Origin: Paramecium pentaurelia
Taxonomy: Eukaryota > Ciliophora > Oligohymenophorea > Peniculida > Parameciidae
Assembly: GCA_905183005.1 (NCBI GenBank)
Contig: CAJJDO010000026.1
Location: 175,717 to 239,716 of the forward strand
DNA length: 64,000 bases
Reading direction: 5' to 3'
A model generated the notes under the pieces. It was not told the DNA's origin. It saw only the letters and a list, made by a program, of their open reading frames with translations, and made no database searches. Below are positions 36,235 through 48,110 of the stretch, in pieces (the first letter of the stretch is position 1; the number at the start of each line of letters is the position of its first letter). A program made the position numbers and the translations under genes.

Positions 36235-37420
36235 TTTTATGAATAACAAATATATATTAATAATTTAATATAATTGTAAAATTTCAAGATTCCTTATAAA
36301 CTTAGCTTAGAAAACGAATAATATATAAGTCAAAAAATAAAGATTATTTTATGATTATATAATTGAGGATGCATGATTAAAAACTTAAGTATTTCATTTT
36401 TAACTAATTTAGACGATAACATATTTCGAATTAAAATTAAAATATTAAACGAAAATTGCAAATACGATAATATGAATTTAATATATATATGATAATTTAT
36501 TAGTATTAGTTTATATGAAAATAGTATTAAAATTTTAGCTGATCATAAATTAAACTACTTTTGAAATAGACTCTATAAATTCTAAGTTTTATATTCATTT
36601 ATAACTTTTTAATTAATTGCTTATTTTTTACAATTTTCTTTCTTAACAGTAGTGAAACCATAAAATTGGTTTATGTAAGATCTTATTTCTTGTATCAATA
36701 TTGGAATTAATTATTTTCCATTATAAAAAGTATCAAATATACATTAATATTATCTAAATTAAAAATTTATGTTTAAGTTTTTAATACAATTTTTGAAATT
36801 AAATATTCTCAAAAAGAAAGAGATCAATATTTAAGAATCTGCTATTAGCTAATTAAATTGGGTTTCCTATTAATTTAGATGTTTGAAACGATATTTCTGT
36901 TTGCAAAAAGAATTTGATGAAGTTTGAAAACATTTTTTATTGAATCATAAAATGAAAATTTAATGTTCCGAATTTATAATCGATTAGAAATAACCCTGAA
37001 AAACCATAATTACAAGGTAGGATATAATGTAATATAACATTTTTTAGCAAGCAAATCACCATTAAATGGTTGAGAGAAGACCAATCCGAAAAATATTTGT
37101 ATATAAATTCAGAAAATGTAGTTATGTTGTCACAGATAACTAAATTAAGAGTTTAAAAGAGAGAATATAGTAGATTTTAATAAAACTAACAGGAAAATAC
37201 TTAGAATAAGAAATCAAGAGGTTGAAAAGATGTATGCTGAGATCTGTATTTTGTAATACATATATATAATGATTTTTAACTTCTTTCATGTTTATTTGAA
37301 ACATTAAAACTTTGGTACTATGAAGAAGAATCTTATATCATATATACCAGATTATTTGGATTATAACCTCATCTAAATATTCTGGAATCTCAATAATTAT
37401 CATAATATTTGCACCTAACG
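36235..37420. other. Gene-poor stretch upstream of MYB gene
   Basis: 1186 bp. The first 700 bp show nothing. From 36963 a frame starting MFRIYNRLEITLK, with a possible 31-nt intron (37017-37047), runs into MVERRPIRKIFVYKFRKC and QIKSLKERIQQILIKL up to TGA at about 37270-37272. A second frame from there on leads in frame into the MYB gene. It may be a lost 5' part of the MYB gene broken by one base, a separate small gene, or chance. Confidence 0.4.
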
Positions 37421-38242
37421 ATGAGACAAAAAAATATTCAAAAAGTTCCAACTTGTATGAGCACTTAAATCATTAGAGCAAAGTGGAATAAGAAGGAAGA
37501 TAATTTGCTAAAAAAAGGCATAAGAATATGTGGAATGAATTGGATGGAAATAGCATAATACGTACCAAATAGAAATCCTAACTAATGTGCCCAAAGATGG
37601 AAAAGACTTCAAGGAAAGAGAGTAATAAAGTTGAATTATATATTAGAGTAGAAAAAATTAACTATGGCAGCCTGAAGAAGATGAATAGCTTATATATCTT
37701 GTTTAAAAAATAGGAAAAAAATGGTCTAAAATTGCTGAAATGTTTCAGAATAGAACTGGCAAATAATGTAGAGGTCGATACACTAATACACTTGATCCTG
37801 ATTTAAAATTATAAGACTTTACTTAAGAAGAAGATTAATTAATATACGAAAAGTACTTAGAGATTGGTCCAAAGTGGTCTTAAATATAAAAATTACTTTA
37901 AGGTAGATCGGTAATATAAAATATTTACACTAGGATAGTTAAATAAAGAATAGGTTTTATAGTCGCATCAGAACTTAGTACCTTTAGATATAAAACCCAT
38001 ATTATTCAAAATTAACTCCATTTTAGTCGAGAAAGATTTTGGAAAAAGCTAGAGAAGACCATTTAAAAAACATGGAGTCTTCAAAAAAAGCAGAAATTAT
38101 ATTTGATTAAAATGATTTTCATAGAAATGAACTAAATTACTCAGGTAATTTAAATTTCTAGGATAACTCAAATTATCAATACGAATATTATTCTGATATG
38201 AATTAAGATGGCTTAAGTATGGATTTTTAATACATCGAATGA
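37421..38242 (+). CDS. Three-repeat MYB DNA-binding protein
   Basis: 257 residues from the ATG at 37421; introns 37622-37646 (25 nt) and 37911-37933 (23 nt). Three SANT/MYB repeats are clear: KWNKKEDNLLKKGIRICGMNW...QCAQRWKRL, LWQPEEDEQLIYLVQKIGKKW...QCRGRYTN, and FTQEEDQLIYEKYLEIGPKW...QIKNRFYSRI, each with the spaced Trp residues (first helix Trp, last Trp). This is the R1R2R3 layout of cell-cycle and transcription-factor MYBs. The tail is short and acidic. The frame is open upstream of the ATG and may carry more protein (see the stretch upstream). Nuclear transcription factor is inferred from the fold. Confidence 0.9.
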
Positions 38243-38670
38243 ATAATATTAAAATATATTAATAAATATTCAACCAAAAATTTCTAAAGGTTATGATAAA
38301 TCATAACAATAAATGATTTTTGCTTACATTATAATTTATTAATCTATGAATAATCTGGAAAGAAGATGGTTAAATATATTATAGACCAATTTCATTAGAT
38401 AGATAGGGAAAATCATTTACTGAAATACAAATATTAATTTTTACATTTTAATATTTATTATCTCAAAGAAATATATGAAAATATATAATAAGACATAACA
38501 AATTTTTTTTTAATTTCATTAAGGACATAAGATTTTTTTAAGTAGTTATGTATATTTAACTTTTATAAACTTATAAATCAAAATATAACACATTAAATTT
38601 GTTTTTCTTTTGTTTTGGACATAATTATTGGCAAATTATTAGAAAGAAATTTTATTAATTTAGTTATTTT
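38243..38670. other. Spacer
   Basis: 428 bp, AT-rich, between two plus-strand genes. Nothing seen. Confidence 0.6.
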
Positions 38671-39459
38671 ATGGAAAATATTAATATTATTATTTCATCT
38701 TTATCAGGTGAAAAATTAAAACGATATGTACCTGTGTAAACAAAAATCATTGACATTAAGGAATTTATTGCTTAAAAGAAAGGAGTGCCAATTTAAGCAA
38801 TTTCATTAAAATTTAATGCTAAGGACTTAGATGATTAAAAAACTATTTAAGAGTGTAATATAAAAAATGGAAATAGCATAATATTGATGATAAAGAAGAT
38901 TTTAAATTAAAACTTTGGGAATGTTCAAGATGTTTAGACATAATTAATTTAAAAAAATGAAGAATAATATAAAGAATTATTAGATATTGGATACTCTGAA
39001 AATGATATTATTGATGCTTTGAAAAAGACTAATAATAATTATTAAGAAGCATTAATTTTATTATCAAATAACATAATCAAAAATATTGAAGAAGAAATTT
39101 AATTTAAAATTCCTACCTAAAAAGAATAATATTAGGCTTTGCTTTCAGAATAAATTGTTAGTGAATTAAGATAAAGAGTATCTAATCAAAATGAGTGGAA
39201 TAATACCATAGAAACTATTAAATAATAAAATGTGTAATTATCAGTTCTTATATAACAAAATTAAGATCAATTTAGACATTTATAATAATAGCATGTTATA
39301 GAAAATATAATTAACATTGACGAAGAAGATTTAAAAATGTTAACATAATTGAGAGGTTTTAAAGGAAATTTAGATGATAAATCTATACTCAAAATATACT
39401 TAAAAAATGATAGAGATCTTTTTTCAACAATGTAAGAAATAGAAAATTTGTAAGAGTGA
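38671..39459 (+). CDS. Ubiquitin-like/UBA protein (Rad23- or ubiquilin-like)
   Basis: 262 residues, no intron. Residues 1-78 are a ubiquitin-like domain (INIIISSLSGEKLKRYVPVQ; IQAISLKFNAKDLDDQKTI; GNSIILMI). Residues about 98-130 form a UBA helix bundle (YKELLDIGYSENDIIDALKK, NYQEALILL). A Gln-rich helix with QLSVLIQQNQDQFRHL is placed like the STI1/XPC-binding segment, and the end (INIDEEDLKMLTQLRGF) could be a degenerate second UBA. Such proteins carry ubiquitylated clients to the proteasome. The layout is closest to Rad23, but the divergence is large. Confidence 0.85.
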
Positions 39460-39471
39460 TAAGCAATAATA

Positions 39472-40447
39472 TCAATTATTATTCACTAATCTACCATTCT
39501 CAAATATACACTCTCTTTTGATACCATCCTCTATAATATAACCTTTACCATGTTGTTTTCCTTGATTCCATCCTCCAATATATACTTTTCCATTTTCCCA
39601 TGTGAATTATCCTTATCCATGCTTTTTATCATTTTCATATTCTCCTACATAATGTTTGCCATCAGGCCAAAACATTTCTCCTTTCCCTATAAACTATTTA
39701 ATAAATATAGATTTACCATTCATTTGATTATCCTTCCATTAACCTTTATAATATTTTCCTTCTTACCAATAAAATTCTCCATTTCCACAAGCCTAATTAT
39801 TAACAAATTCTCCATCATATCTACTACCATCTTCAAAAACTATTTTCCCTCTTCCATGTTTTTTTCCTTTTACATATTAACCCTATTCATCTAATAATAC
39901 TTAATTAAAAAACTTCATATTTAATTTATTAAGGCCATTCTTCTATTCCATCACCATGTTAAAGATCATCTTTCCATTATCCAGTATAGGTACTTTAATT
40001 ACTTTATTTGAAAATTCCGAAACCATTAGCTAAATCATTAGCCCACTCCCCTTCATAAACATCTCCATTAGGATGGATAATTTAACCTTTTCCATGCATT
40101 TAATCATTTTAAAACTAACCTGTATAAACTGTATTATCACTCCAAGTCTATAGTTTAAATTTTCTGATACATATATTCCTTATCCATGTCTCATTCCATT
40201 TAACCACTCTCCTTCATAATACCCTTAATTCTTCATTTAAATTTTATGAAACTTTGTAATGACAGATGCATTTTTGACTAACTCTTCATCTTCTTGATTC
40301 AAAGGAACAGAATCTTAAATAAATTTATTTATACTAACCAGTATTTCTAACTATTGTTTATTTAGATGGGACCTTTTGAGCCGGTTTTAATTAAATTTCT
40401 GATTCACCTTAAGAATTTTGATGGCAATTTTAACATGCTGATCCCAT
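39472..40447 (-). CDS. MORN-repeat protein with lipidation-type N-terminus
   Basis: 288 residues; four introns (40314-40338, 40148-40170, 39883-39913, 39687-39716). After about 65 residues come roughly nine MORN repeats (YEGEWLNGMRHGQGIY; GQWKDDLQHGDGIEEW; YEGQYVKGKKHGRGKIVF; VGEYENDKKHGQGQF). MORN repeats form elongated sheets found at membranes and the ciliate cortex. The N-terminus MGSACQNC has Gly2 and Cys5, as in N-myristoylated and palmitoylated proteins, so membrane attachment is likely (inference). The third intron is 31 nt; without it a false frameshift would appear. The gene is convergent with the UBL gene, stops 12 bp apart. Confidence 0.92.
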
Positions 40448-40559
40448 CTTTATCTTATTATTATTATTATTGAATTATTCATAATAAGGTTTTTCAATAA
40501 TTATTTTTGTTCCTTAAAAAATTATTCTTGATTTAAATTTATGAATTATTATAAATCAA

Positions 40560-42245
40560 TCATTAATCTTTTTCTTAACTTTTATATTCCTTCACTTTTT
40601 TAGCTAAAGCTTCCGACAATAAAGATAGCACACTAATTTCATAATCAATTTGAGTGACTTTTTTATTTTAAGTCTATTTTTTCAATTCTTCATTCTATTT
40701 TTTTAATTATTGATTATGTTCTTAAAATTATTTAATTTTATCTGTTAACAATGAAATTTATTAAGACTATTAAAGTTATGATTCAAATTTGCTTTTCTAA
40801 TTCTTACTTTCTTCTTCCATTTGCATTTCATTGATTTTAGCTTGTAATTCTTTTATTTTTTCTTCTAATTTATGATTTTCTTTAATATAATATTCTCTTT
40901 CAAAATTTTCATTTTTCATATTAACAGATAATTTCATTTCTTAAGATAATTATTAATTATTGCTACTAGTTATTTTAGGCATTTCCTCTTCAACTTAATG
41001 TAAAGTCTCTAGTAAATCTTAAAGTTCTCTTATTTTTTATCCATATTCAGTTTCCATAATTTTAATTTATTCTTATGATCTTTCAAATCTTGCTTACTTT
41101 TATTATAATTCTAATTCTAAATTTAATTTGGATTCTTTCAATTCAGATTATTATAATAATAACTCTTTAATATTTTATTTTAATGTAGTTATTTCTTTTT
41201 CATATCTTTCTTTTCCTTTTTAATAAACATCTTTGTCTAATTCTCTTCTTTCTTGTAGCTAATTAATATTTTCTAATCACTTACGCTTTCAATTTTTTAT
41301 TCTAATTTTTCATTCTCTTATAATTTAAATTTGTGTTACTAATATTCTTCCTTTAGCTATATAAATTAGGTTTCTTTTCTTTTTAAATCTTCTATTATTA
41401 ATTCATATTAAGCTAATTTATGTTCTTGTTCCAAACACTTTTAATGAATTTTTTCACTTTCCTTATACTCATGTTAAAAGTCCATCTTCTCTTCCAAACC
41501 TTAAAATAAATATAAATAACTTACATTTTTCTAAATGACATTTAGATTCTGTTAATGCTCTGATTTCCATATCTTTATTTTCTATTTAGACTAATGCATC
41601 ATCTAAAGCACTTTTTAATGATTTTTTTTTCTCTTCAGATTCATTTAATTATTTTTTAAGTTCTATATTATATGATTCAATTTCATCCATTTTTTACACT
41701 AAATTTTAAATATAGTTTTCTTCTTGCCATTCATTAGTTTGATTTTCTTCTGACTTTATATTTATATTAAATATATTATACTTCATCTAGATGATTTTTA
41801 AGAAAATGCATTAAAGTTTCTTAATCCTTCTCCTCTAACATTAAAATTGGCTCAATAAATTTTCCTCTTTAATTTGAAGAAAGGATAACTTTCATAATCA
41901 ATTCAAACAATGCCAAAATTTATTGCTTATTTTAATTCACAGTGATTTCAAAAACATCAATCTCAATATAATCAGGTGGTTTGCATTGAATATTTGTTCT
42001 ATACTATTAAACTTTTTATAGCATATCAATTAAATGTCCTTAAACCTTCTAAACATCAGTATCAATCTTTAAGTTTTTTGCACTTGCCAAAGAAAAGAAT
42101 GTAGGATCAACTAAATTCAACAATTAACTAAATGTGCATCCTTTTATATAATTGTAGCCTTACCATCAGCCAAACTTTCAAAAGACTAAATTTTCAATTA
42201 CTAATATTTGTTAAGCCATTATACAATAGCATTCTCTAAACTCAT
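40560..42245 (-). CDS. HOOK-like coiled-coil protein
   Basis: 527 residues; introns 42141-42163, 41754-41781, 41500-41524 and 41259-41284. Residues 1-155 resemble the N-terminal HOOK domain, a modified calponin-homology fold (IVQWLNKYQQLKIQSFESLA; FSQLLNLVDPTFFSL; LALFELIMKVILSSN). The rest is an almost unbroken coiled coil, rich in Glu, Lys and Gln. HOOK-family proteins link cargo to dynein on microtubules. Similar head-plus-rod proteins also sit at centrioles, so the exact role is open. Start is the first ATG, just before the conserved IVQWL helix. Confidence 0.85.
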
Positions 42246-42752
42246 GTTTTAATTAATGACTTAATATTAATTTTAGATAAAATAAGGAAATTGAGAATAT
42301 TTATGATAAATAAGATAATTAATTCTAAAAATCACAAAGAAAAGGATAACTTTTAAATTAACAAAAACATATTTTAAACAAATTAACTTTTAATTGACCT
42401 ATTTAAAATAAATAATGGAATATCATCCAGATGTAATATAGATAGTAATTTTTAGAACTAAATAAAAATGATTTATAGAAATTCACATTGTGATTTTTAA
42501 TAAACTTAAATAAAATGTTTACTATTTATTTCAAATTTAATAATTCTATAAGTTTTATTAACTCTAAATTCTATAATAGAATAATAAAAACAAATTATAT
42601 TAATTGTAAATAATAAATTATAAGTTGAATAACTTAGATTGAAATTACAATTTACTTTGTTAGATATTTTTCTATAGATAAATAAAAAAGATTCTCAGAT
42701 TATTTTTTTTTAATTTGTATAATCAAATAAAAATTTTTGATAATTATTTTTA
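42246..42752. other. Spacer between divergent genes
   Basis: 507 bp of AT-rich DNA between the HOOK-like gene (minus) and AIP1 (plus). It should hold both promoters. No motif recognised. Confidence 0.6.
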
Positions 42753-44616
42753 ATGGAATAAATCGCTTGCCAAGTTAAGTACCCACCAACAGCTGGAACA
42801 GAAAGAGGAAGACCTTCAAGAATTGATTCTAGTTCGAAATATTTAGTTTATTGCATTTCAAATAGTGTTATTGTAAGAAATTTAGAAGATCTATCTAAAT
42901 ATTCTGTATTTGATTAACATAAATTTGATACAACAGCAGTTGCTATTTCACCTAGTGGAAATTTATGTTGTTCAGGAGATGCAAAGGGATCCATAATGGT
43001 TTGGGAATTAAACATTTAGGTAACTTGATGAATGTAGTTTAGCCTCATCCAGTATTTAGATAATATGACGATGTTTTAGGAGGTGCTATAAAAGATATCT
43101 GTTGGACAGGAGATGGTGAAAGATTAGCAATAGTAGGAGAAGGCAAAACTTATTTTGGCAGAACTATACTTCTAGACACTGGTAGTAGTGTTGGAGAAAT
43201 TAGTGGAGTATCTTAAACATTAAATTCTTGTGCAATGAGACCTTAAAGACCATTTAGATTAGCTTTAGGAGGAGATGAAACTTCAATATGTTGGTTTGAA
43301 GGACCTCCATTTAAATTTAAGAAGTCAATGAAATAACATAATAATAGCATCTTTTCAATTAAATATAATAAAAGTGGTGATCATTTTGTTTCAGTTGGAG
43401 CTGATAAGAAGATCTATGTATATGAAGGAAAGACAGGAGAAGTTGTTAAAGAAATTACAACAGATAATCCTCATACTAGAAGTATTACAGGAGTAAGTTG
43501 GATTAATGATACAACATTTGTAACTTCATCTAATGATACTACATTAAAAGTATGGAATTTTGATGGATTATTAAAAACATTGAAAATTACAAATTCATAA
43601 GAAATTGATGATATGCAAGTAGGAGTAACTGTAAATGAAAATGTTGCATATTCTCTATCATTAACTGGTGCTTTGAATGTTTGGAAAGATGTTCTAAATG
43701 TAGAAGAGGGACCTACTCAAAGATTATTTGGACATAATGCTCTTGTTGGTTAGATGGTTGTTTATGGAAATAAACTTATAACAGGTGATAATAATGGAAG
43801 ATTATGTAATAATTATTTAATTAATATTTATAGTAATTTGGGATAATCTGAATTCAATAAGGCCAACAGGAATACATCATACTAAATAAGTGATTTCACT
43901 ATCATTTTCATAAAATTTATTATACTCATTAGGAGGAGAATAAATTAAATTGACTAATTTAGATACTAATACAATTGAGAAAACTATTGATTGTAAAGGT
44001 TTGACTTTAAAATTATAAGCAAATTAATCTAATCCTAACATTTGCTATTTGCTTATGGAAAATGGAGTTATATTAGAATTTACTAATTTACAATTAACTA
44101 GAGAATATTAATTAGGTTATGAAGTTAGTAGTTTTTTATTAGCTGAATCAGTATTTTTAGTAGGTGATCTTAAAGGAAAAATTCATGCCATCAACATTGA
44201 AAGTGGTGCTGAAGAATAAACTTTTTAATTATAATAAACTAAAATAACAGCTATGGCCTTATAAGGTGATAGATTCTTATGTGGTGATACAACTGGTAAA
44301 ATGAAACTTATAGATTACAAATAAAATTAAGTATTATTTGGGGATAGATGGACTCATCACACTACTATCATTTCATCTTTATGTTTTACATCTTCAGGTA
44401 AATTTGCAGTATCTACTGGTTATGATAATAAAATAATGGTTTGGAATTTATAAGATGGTTAAAGAGTACTTGAAAGAATAGGTAAACTTAAAATTAAATT
44501 TAAATTTAGATGCTCATAAAAGAGGAGTCTTAACAGCTATTATTACTTAAGATAATAAAGTCATCAGTAGCGGAGGGGATAATTCTTTTAAAGAATGGAT
44601 GCTAAATTTAGAATGA
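42753..44616 (+). CDS. Actin-interacting protein 1 (WDR1)
   Basis: 594 residues, the usual AIP1 size (about 600); introns 43020-43042, 43806-43833 and 44482-44509. WD-repeat signatures run through the whole length (CCSGDAKGSIMVWELN; KDICWTGDGERLAIVGEG; SSNDTTLKVWNFDG; ISSGGDNSFKEW). The N-terminal AIP1 block TAGTERGRPSRID, with YLVYCISNSVIVRNL, is clear. AIP1 forms two seven-bladed propellers and works with cofilin to take apart actin filaments. In the cytosol. All three introns preserve frame. Confidence 0.93.
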
Positions 44617-44745
44617 GTAATATTATAAAAATAATAAATATTCTGATGTATTCCTCTATAAAATATACGTATAAATATCATAAATTTGATATTCATAAAG
44701 AATAATATATGTTAAAGAAAGATAAACTATTTAAATATCATTAAT

Positions 44746-44928
44746 TCAAATTTACAATGATCCTTGAAGATTTTTCTTTTCCTTACTACAATTTCTTCTT
44801 TTTATTATTGGATTATTATTTATCATAAATTTTGATTCATTACTCAAACAGTCTGATTGTATTAATCTTTCTATCTAATCTAAATGATTTCTTTGATTTT
44901 ATTTTGGTTTTTATATAGAACATCCCAT
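44746..44928 (-). CDS. Tiny MGC protein with lipidation-type N-terminus
   Basis: 60 residues, no intron: MGCSIQKPKQ... then a helix (HLDQIERLIQSDCLSN) and a basic end (IIKRRNCSKEKK). Gly2 and Cys3 are the classic sites for myristoylation and palmitoylation. Neither frame statistics nor homology can be checked here, but the codon use (TAA for Gln, few odd codons) and the lipid motif make it a likely real gene. Its 3' end is 130 bp from the end of AIP1 on the other strand. Function unknown, membrane-bound by inference. Confidence 0.6.
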
Positions 44929-45528
44929 TTGAACAATATTTATCTTGAAAATTATTAAAAAATAATTAAAATAATAACTATGGGATTCAACTTTAAATCC
45001 CCAAGATTTTTTCATCAAAATAAAACAAAAAACTTTATCTATAAATATTACATCTCTTTTACTTATTAATTGTAACTAATCTTAGTTTTTATATCAAAAT
45101 TTCCTATTAACAGTAATTTACTTAATTATTTATTGATAAGAATGTTAACTAAATCAAATCAATTTACTATGTTAAAATTTATTTAAATAACTATAAATGA
45201 AAAAAAACAAAGTAAATTTAAGACTTATTATGAAAAATGAATGATTTTAATTATATTTTATACAAATACTTATGTTAAGAAGAATAAAAATATTATAATC
45301 TAAATTATATAATTAATAGTTTTACTTTATAATAGATTTTTACTAAGAAATATGATTATTATTTATTATAACAAATGCTTATATAAATATCATTACTTAA
45401 TTAATATTGAAATTAATCTAAATATATTAATTATATTTTATTTAGATTATAATCTTAAAATATTGATTTTGGAAATGTGATTATATTATCTTTCCATTAT
45501 TTAAAATAGAATTATATAAATTTAATTA
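44929..45528. other. Spacer between divergent genes
   Basis: 600 bp, AT-rich. No open frame with coding character, no repeats seen. Confidence 0.55.
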
Positions 45529-46553
45529 ATGAGTATGCCATTATCAAAATTTCCATCAATTGAAATCATTAAGGTAGCAGGATCAGGTACTTTTGGTAAG
45601 CATTTAAATATATATATATAAAGGATATGTCTTTGAGGCCTATGATCATAATACAAAATAGAAAGTAGCTCTTAAAAGAATTGAGAAGGTTGGAAATCTT
45701 TTAAGTAGAGAATATGAGATACTATTTGAAGTTAAAGAATGTGATCATATTGTTAAAATACTTGTATAATATTTTAATAATAGTAGGATTTTTTTTATTC
45801 CAGAACTGATGCGGGGAAATTAATTCAAAATATTGTGTTTGAATATATGGAGGATAATCTTGAAAACAGGATATAAACATATATTAAATAAGGTAAATTC
45901 TTCTCTGAATTGACTATAAAGTCATACATTTATCAAATTTTAAAAGGATTATAGTTTATTCATAAAAAAGGAATAGCTCATAGAGATTTAAAACCGTAAA
46001 AATGATTGATAATTTTTATTAGAGAAAACATTCTTATAAATGACAAAGAAGTAGTTAAATTGTGTGATTTTGGAAGTTCTAAAATGATAAATACACATGG
46101 TTAAAATACTCCATACATAGTATCTAGATATTATCGTGCTCCTGAATTAATATTATGTGTAACAAAATATGATGTGTCAATTGATATTTGGGCTTTGGGT
46201 TGCATTATGGGGGAATTAGTAGTAAAGGAAGCTCTTTTTAAAGGAAAAAGTGAAGGGGATTAATTATTTGCAATTTTCAAAGTTATGGGAAGTTTTAATT
46301 AAAGTGAAATGGATTATTTTGCAAATAAAGTGCCTTTTGATCATAAAATATTTTTCAAAGAATTATAGAAGTATAAAAAATAGAATTTGAAAGAAAAATT
46401 TAGTTAAGTGAAGGATTTGGACAACTTTTTAGATTTACTTAAGTAAAATTGTTTAATTTATTAAGTTAAATGTTGTAATATAATCCAGAAAAAAGAATTA
46501 GTGCAAGTGATGCTTTGAAGCATCCGTTTTTTAAAGATGTTGCAGATTAATGA
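45529..46553 (+). CDS. GSK3/CMGC-type protein kinase
   Basis: 308 residues, just the kinase domain; introns 45596-45623, 45764-45783 (only 20 nt), 45996-46022 and 46443-46465. Glycine loop VAGSGTFGYVFEA, catalytic Lys in VALKRIEK, HRDLKPEN, DFG in VKLCDFGSSK. The activation segment TPYIVSRYYRAPELI has the Tyr typical of GSK3 and other CMGC kinases. The C-lobe ends RISASDALKHPFFKD. All key residues are present, so it should be active. It lacks the long tails of animal GSK3. The glycogen synthase kinase 3 group is the best fit; other CMGC branches are possible. Confidence 0.9.
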
Positions 46554-46600
46554 TTATATATGAAGAATAAATTATTTACTATATATATATTTAATATGAA

Positions 46601-47139
46601 TCACTTATCTTAAGCTTCTCTACTTGCAACAATTTTTTCCTCTCCCATTGCAGAAAGAACTGATATTAACAAATCCCTAAGAAATTTATGGAACTTAATT
46701 ACTTGCCAGCTTCAAATTATTCTCTGATTTCTTTAACCAAATTGAAATCATCTTCAGTTTCTGGTAATTTAAGATCTTCTTTAGTTGATCCATCTTCATT
46801 CATAAGAATGACAAATCCATCTGCTTGAATATCCATTAAAGTATATTCCTTTTTAGTAACAAAAGGGACATCAATATTGTGAGAAGTTGGGGCTGAATCT
46901 TCATAAGTTTTGTTTGTGAAAATATCCTTTCCAACAATAGAAGCCTAAATTTATTCAATTAATTATTATACTTTAGCATGACCATGTTTTCCTGCTTTTG
47001 ATGTTGAAACATCAGTAATCTTGCATGGATGTCCCTTAAGCATAACATAGCCTCCTTTTTTTAATGAACCAGCACTTTCAGTGTATGTGTGGGATGATCC
47101 TGCATTTCCTTACTCGAATTGATTTTCGTCGTCAGACAT
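46601..47139 (-). CDS. Translation factor eIF5A
   Basis: 161 residues; introns 46945-46971 and 46677-46702. Start MSDDENQFEQGNAG, then GYVMLKGHPCKITDVSTSKAG and KHGHAK, whose first Lys is the site of hypusine modification. The OB-fold half contains YTLMDIQADGFVILM, and the end is LISVLSAMGEEKIVASREA. eIF5A binds the ribosome and helps peptide bonds form at hard sequences such as polyproline. One copy in this window; convergent with the kinase gene (47 bp between stops). Confidence 0.97.
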
Positions 47140-47276
47140 TTAATTATATTTAAATTTTATTTTAAATTTTGGGATTTGTGAAATATTATAAATCACATCT
47201 CATCAGAAAATAAATTCTTTAAAATATATTAATAAAAAGTTATTTCTGCAAAATTTTAACTATAAATAATGTCATT

Positions 47277-48110
47277 ATGCTTGACGTAAAAACATTCTAG
47301 TCATCATCAATTCTTACCAACATTCAAATTCTAGATTTTCTATTATTTACATTTTAGTATGATTTCTTTTTTCCTTATAGCAAATATATGGATATTTCCA
47401 ATCACAATTATTAGTCAATTAATTATTTAATTAGGTTCTAAGTTAGCAAATATCTTTACTTATATTCAGTTATTGCTATTTAATCTTATTGAATATAATT
47501 AGAACTCTTATGATTAATTAGATCTATCCACTAAGTATTTTTATTATGTTAAAATAAAGATCTATATGAAGTTTATTAAGATTATTAATGTAATATAGAT
47601 TATTATTACTTTATTAACTCAGATTACTATTCTGTATATCTTATAGTAAAATCAGCTGGAGTATGTAATGATGTACTAGGAGTCTTTTTAATATATTATT
47701 TTATTTATTATTTAGGAGATTTATTAGTTAGACCTATTAAGACATTCTTCCAAGATACATTTTGTGGAATAATCATTAAAGTACTCTCACAAGATGATTT
47801 CATTTTTAGATTGTTTATTAGATTTTTGACATCTTTTTTTTATTTTGGACAATAAAATTGTTTTTGCTTAGTATCATATCTATCATATATCTAATTTATT
47901 GTTTATTTATTGAATGAAGAGGTTCTCTTCTTTTCAACTCCTTTATTCATTAAGTTAACAATATTATTTTTAATATAATTCAGGTTTTACAATTAATTTA
48001 AGAAATAGATCAAGATTTGTAATCTTTTTATAGATTCAAAATTATTAGTAGATACATTAATTTATCATATTACATTCCAAGCATTCCTACCCTACTTATT
48101 TAAAATGTGA
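47277..48110 (+). CDS. Polytopic membrane protein, frame broken
   Basis: Begins MLDVKTFQSSSILTNIQIL; intron 47442-47469 (28 nt). The frame leads to YNQNSYDQLDLSTK, then is lost near 47,530. A different frame carries on with clear coding character from 47,546 (DLYEVYQDYQ) to TGA at 48108, containing membrane segments such as VLGVFLIYYFIYYLGDLL and FIRFLTSFFYF. No intron of usual size joins the two, so one base is probably wrong or the gene is broken. The hydrophobic part is faintly like PIG-Q/Gpi1 (GPI-anchor synthesis), but not enough to name it. Its last 46 bp overlap the end of the convergent gene at 48065. Confidence 0.55.

Noticed and set aside
39550..39894. 114-residue plus-strand frame
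   Set aside because: Shadow of the MORN gene on the other strand; the periodic hydrophobic pattern comes from the repeats.
39883..39913. Frameshift in the MORN gene
   Set aside because: A 31-nt intron restores a perfect MORN repeat, so no error is needed.
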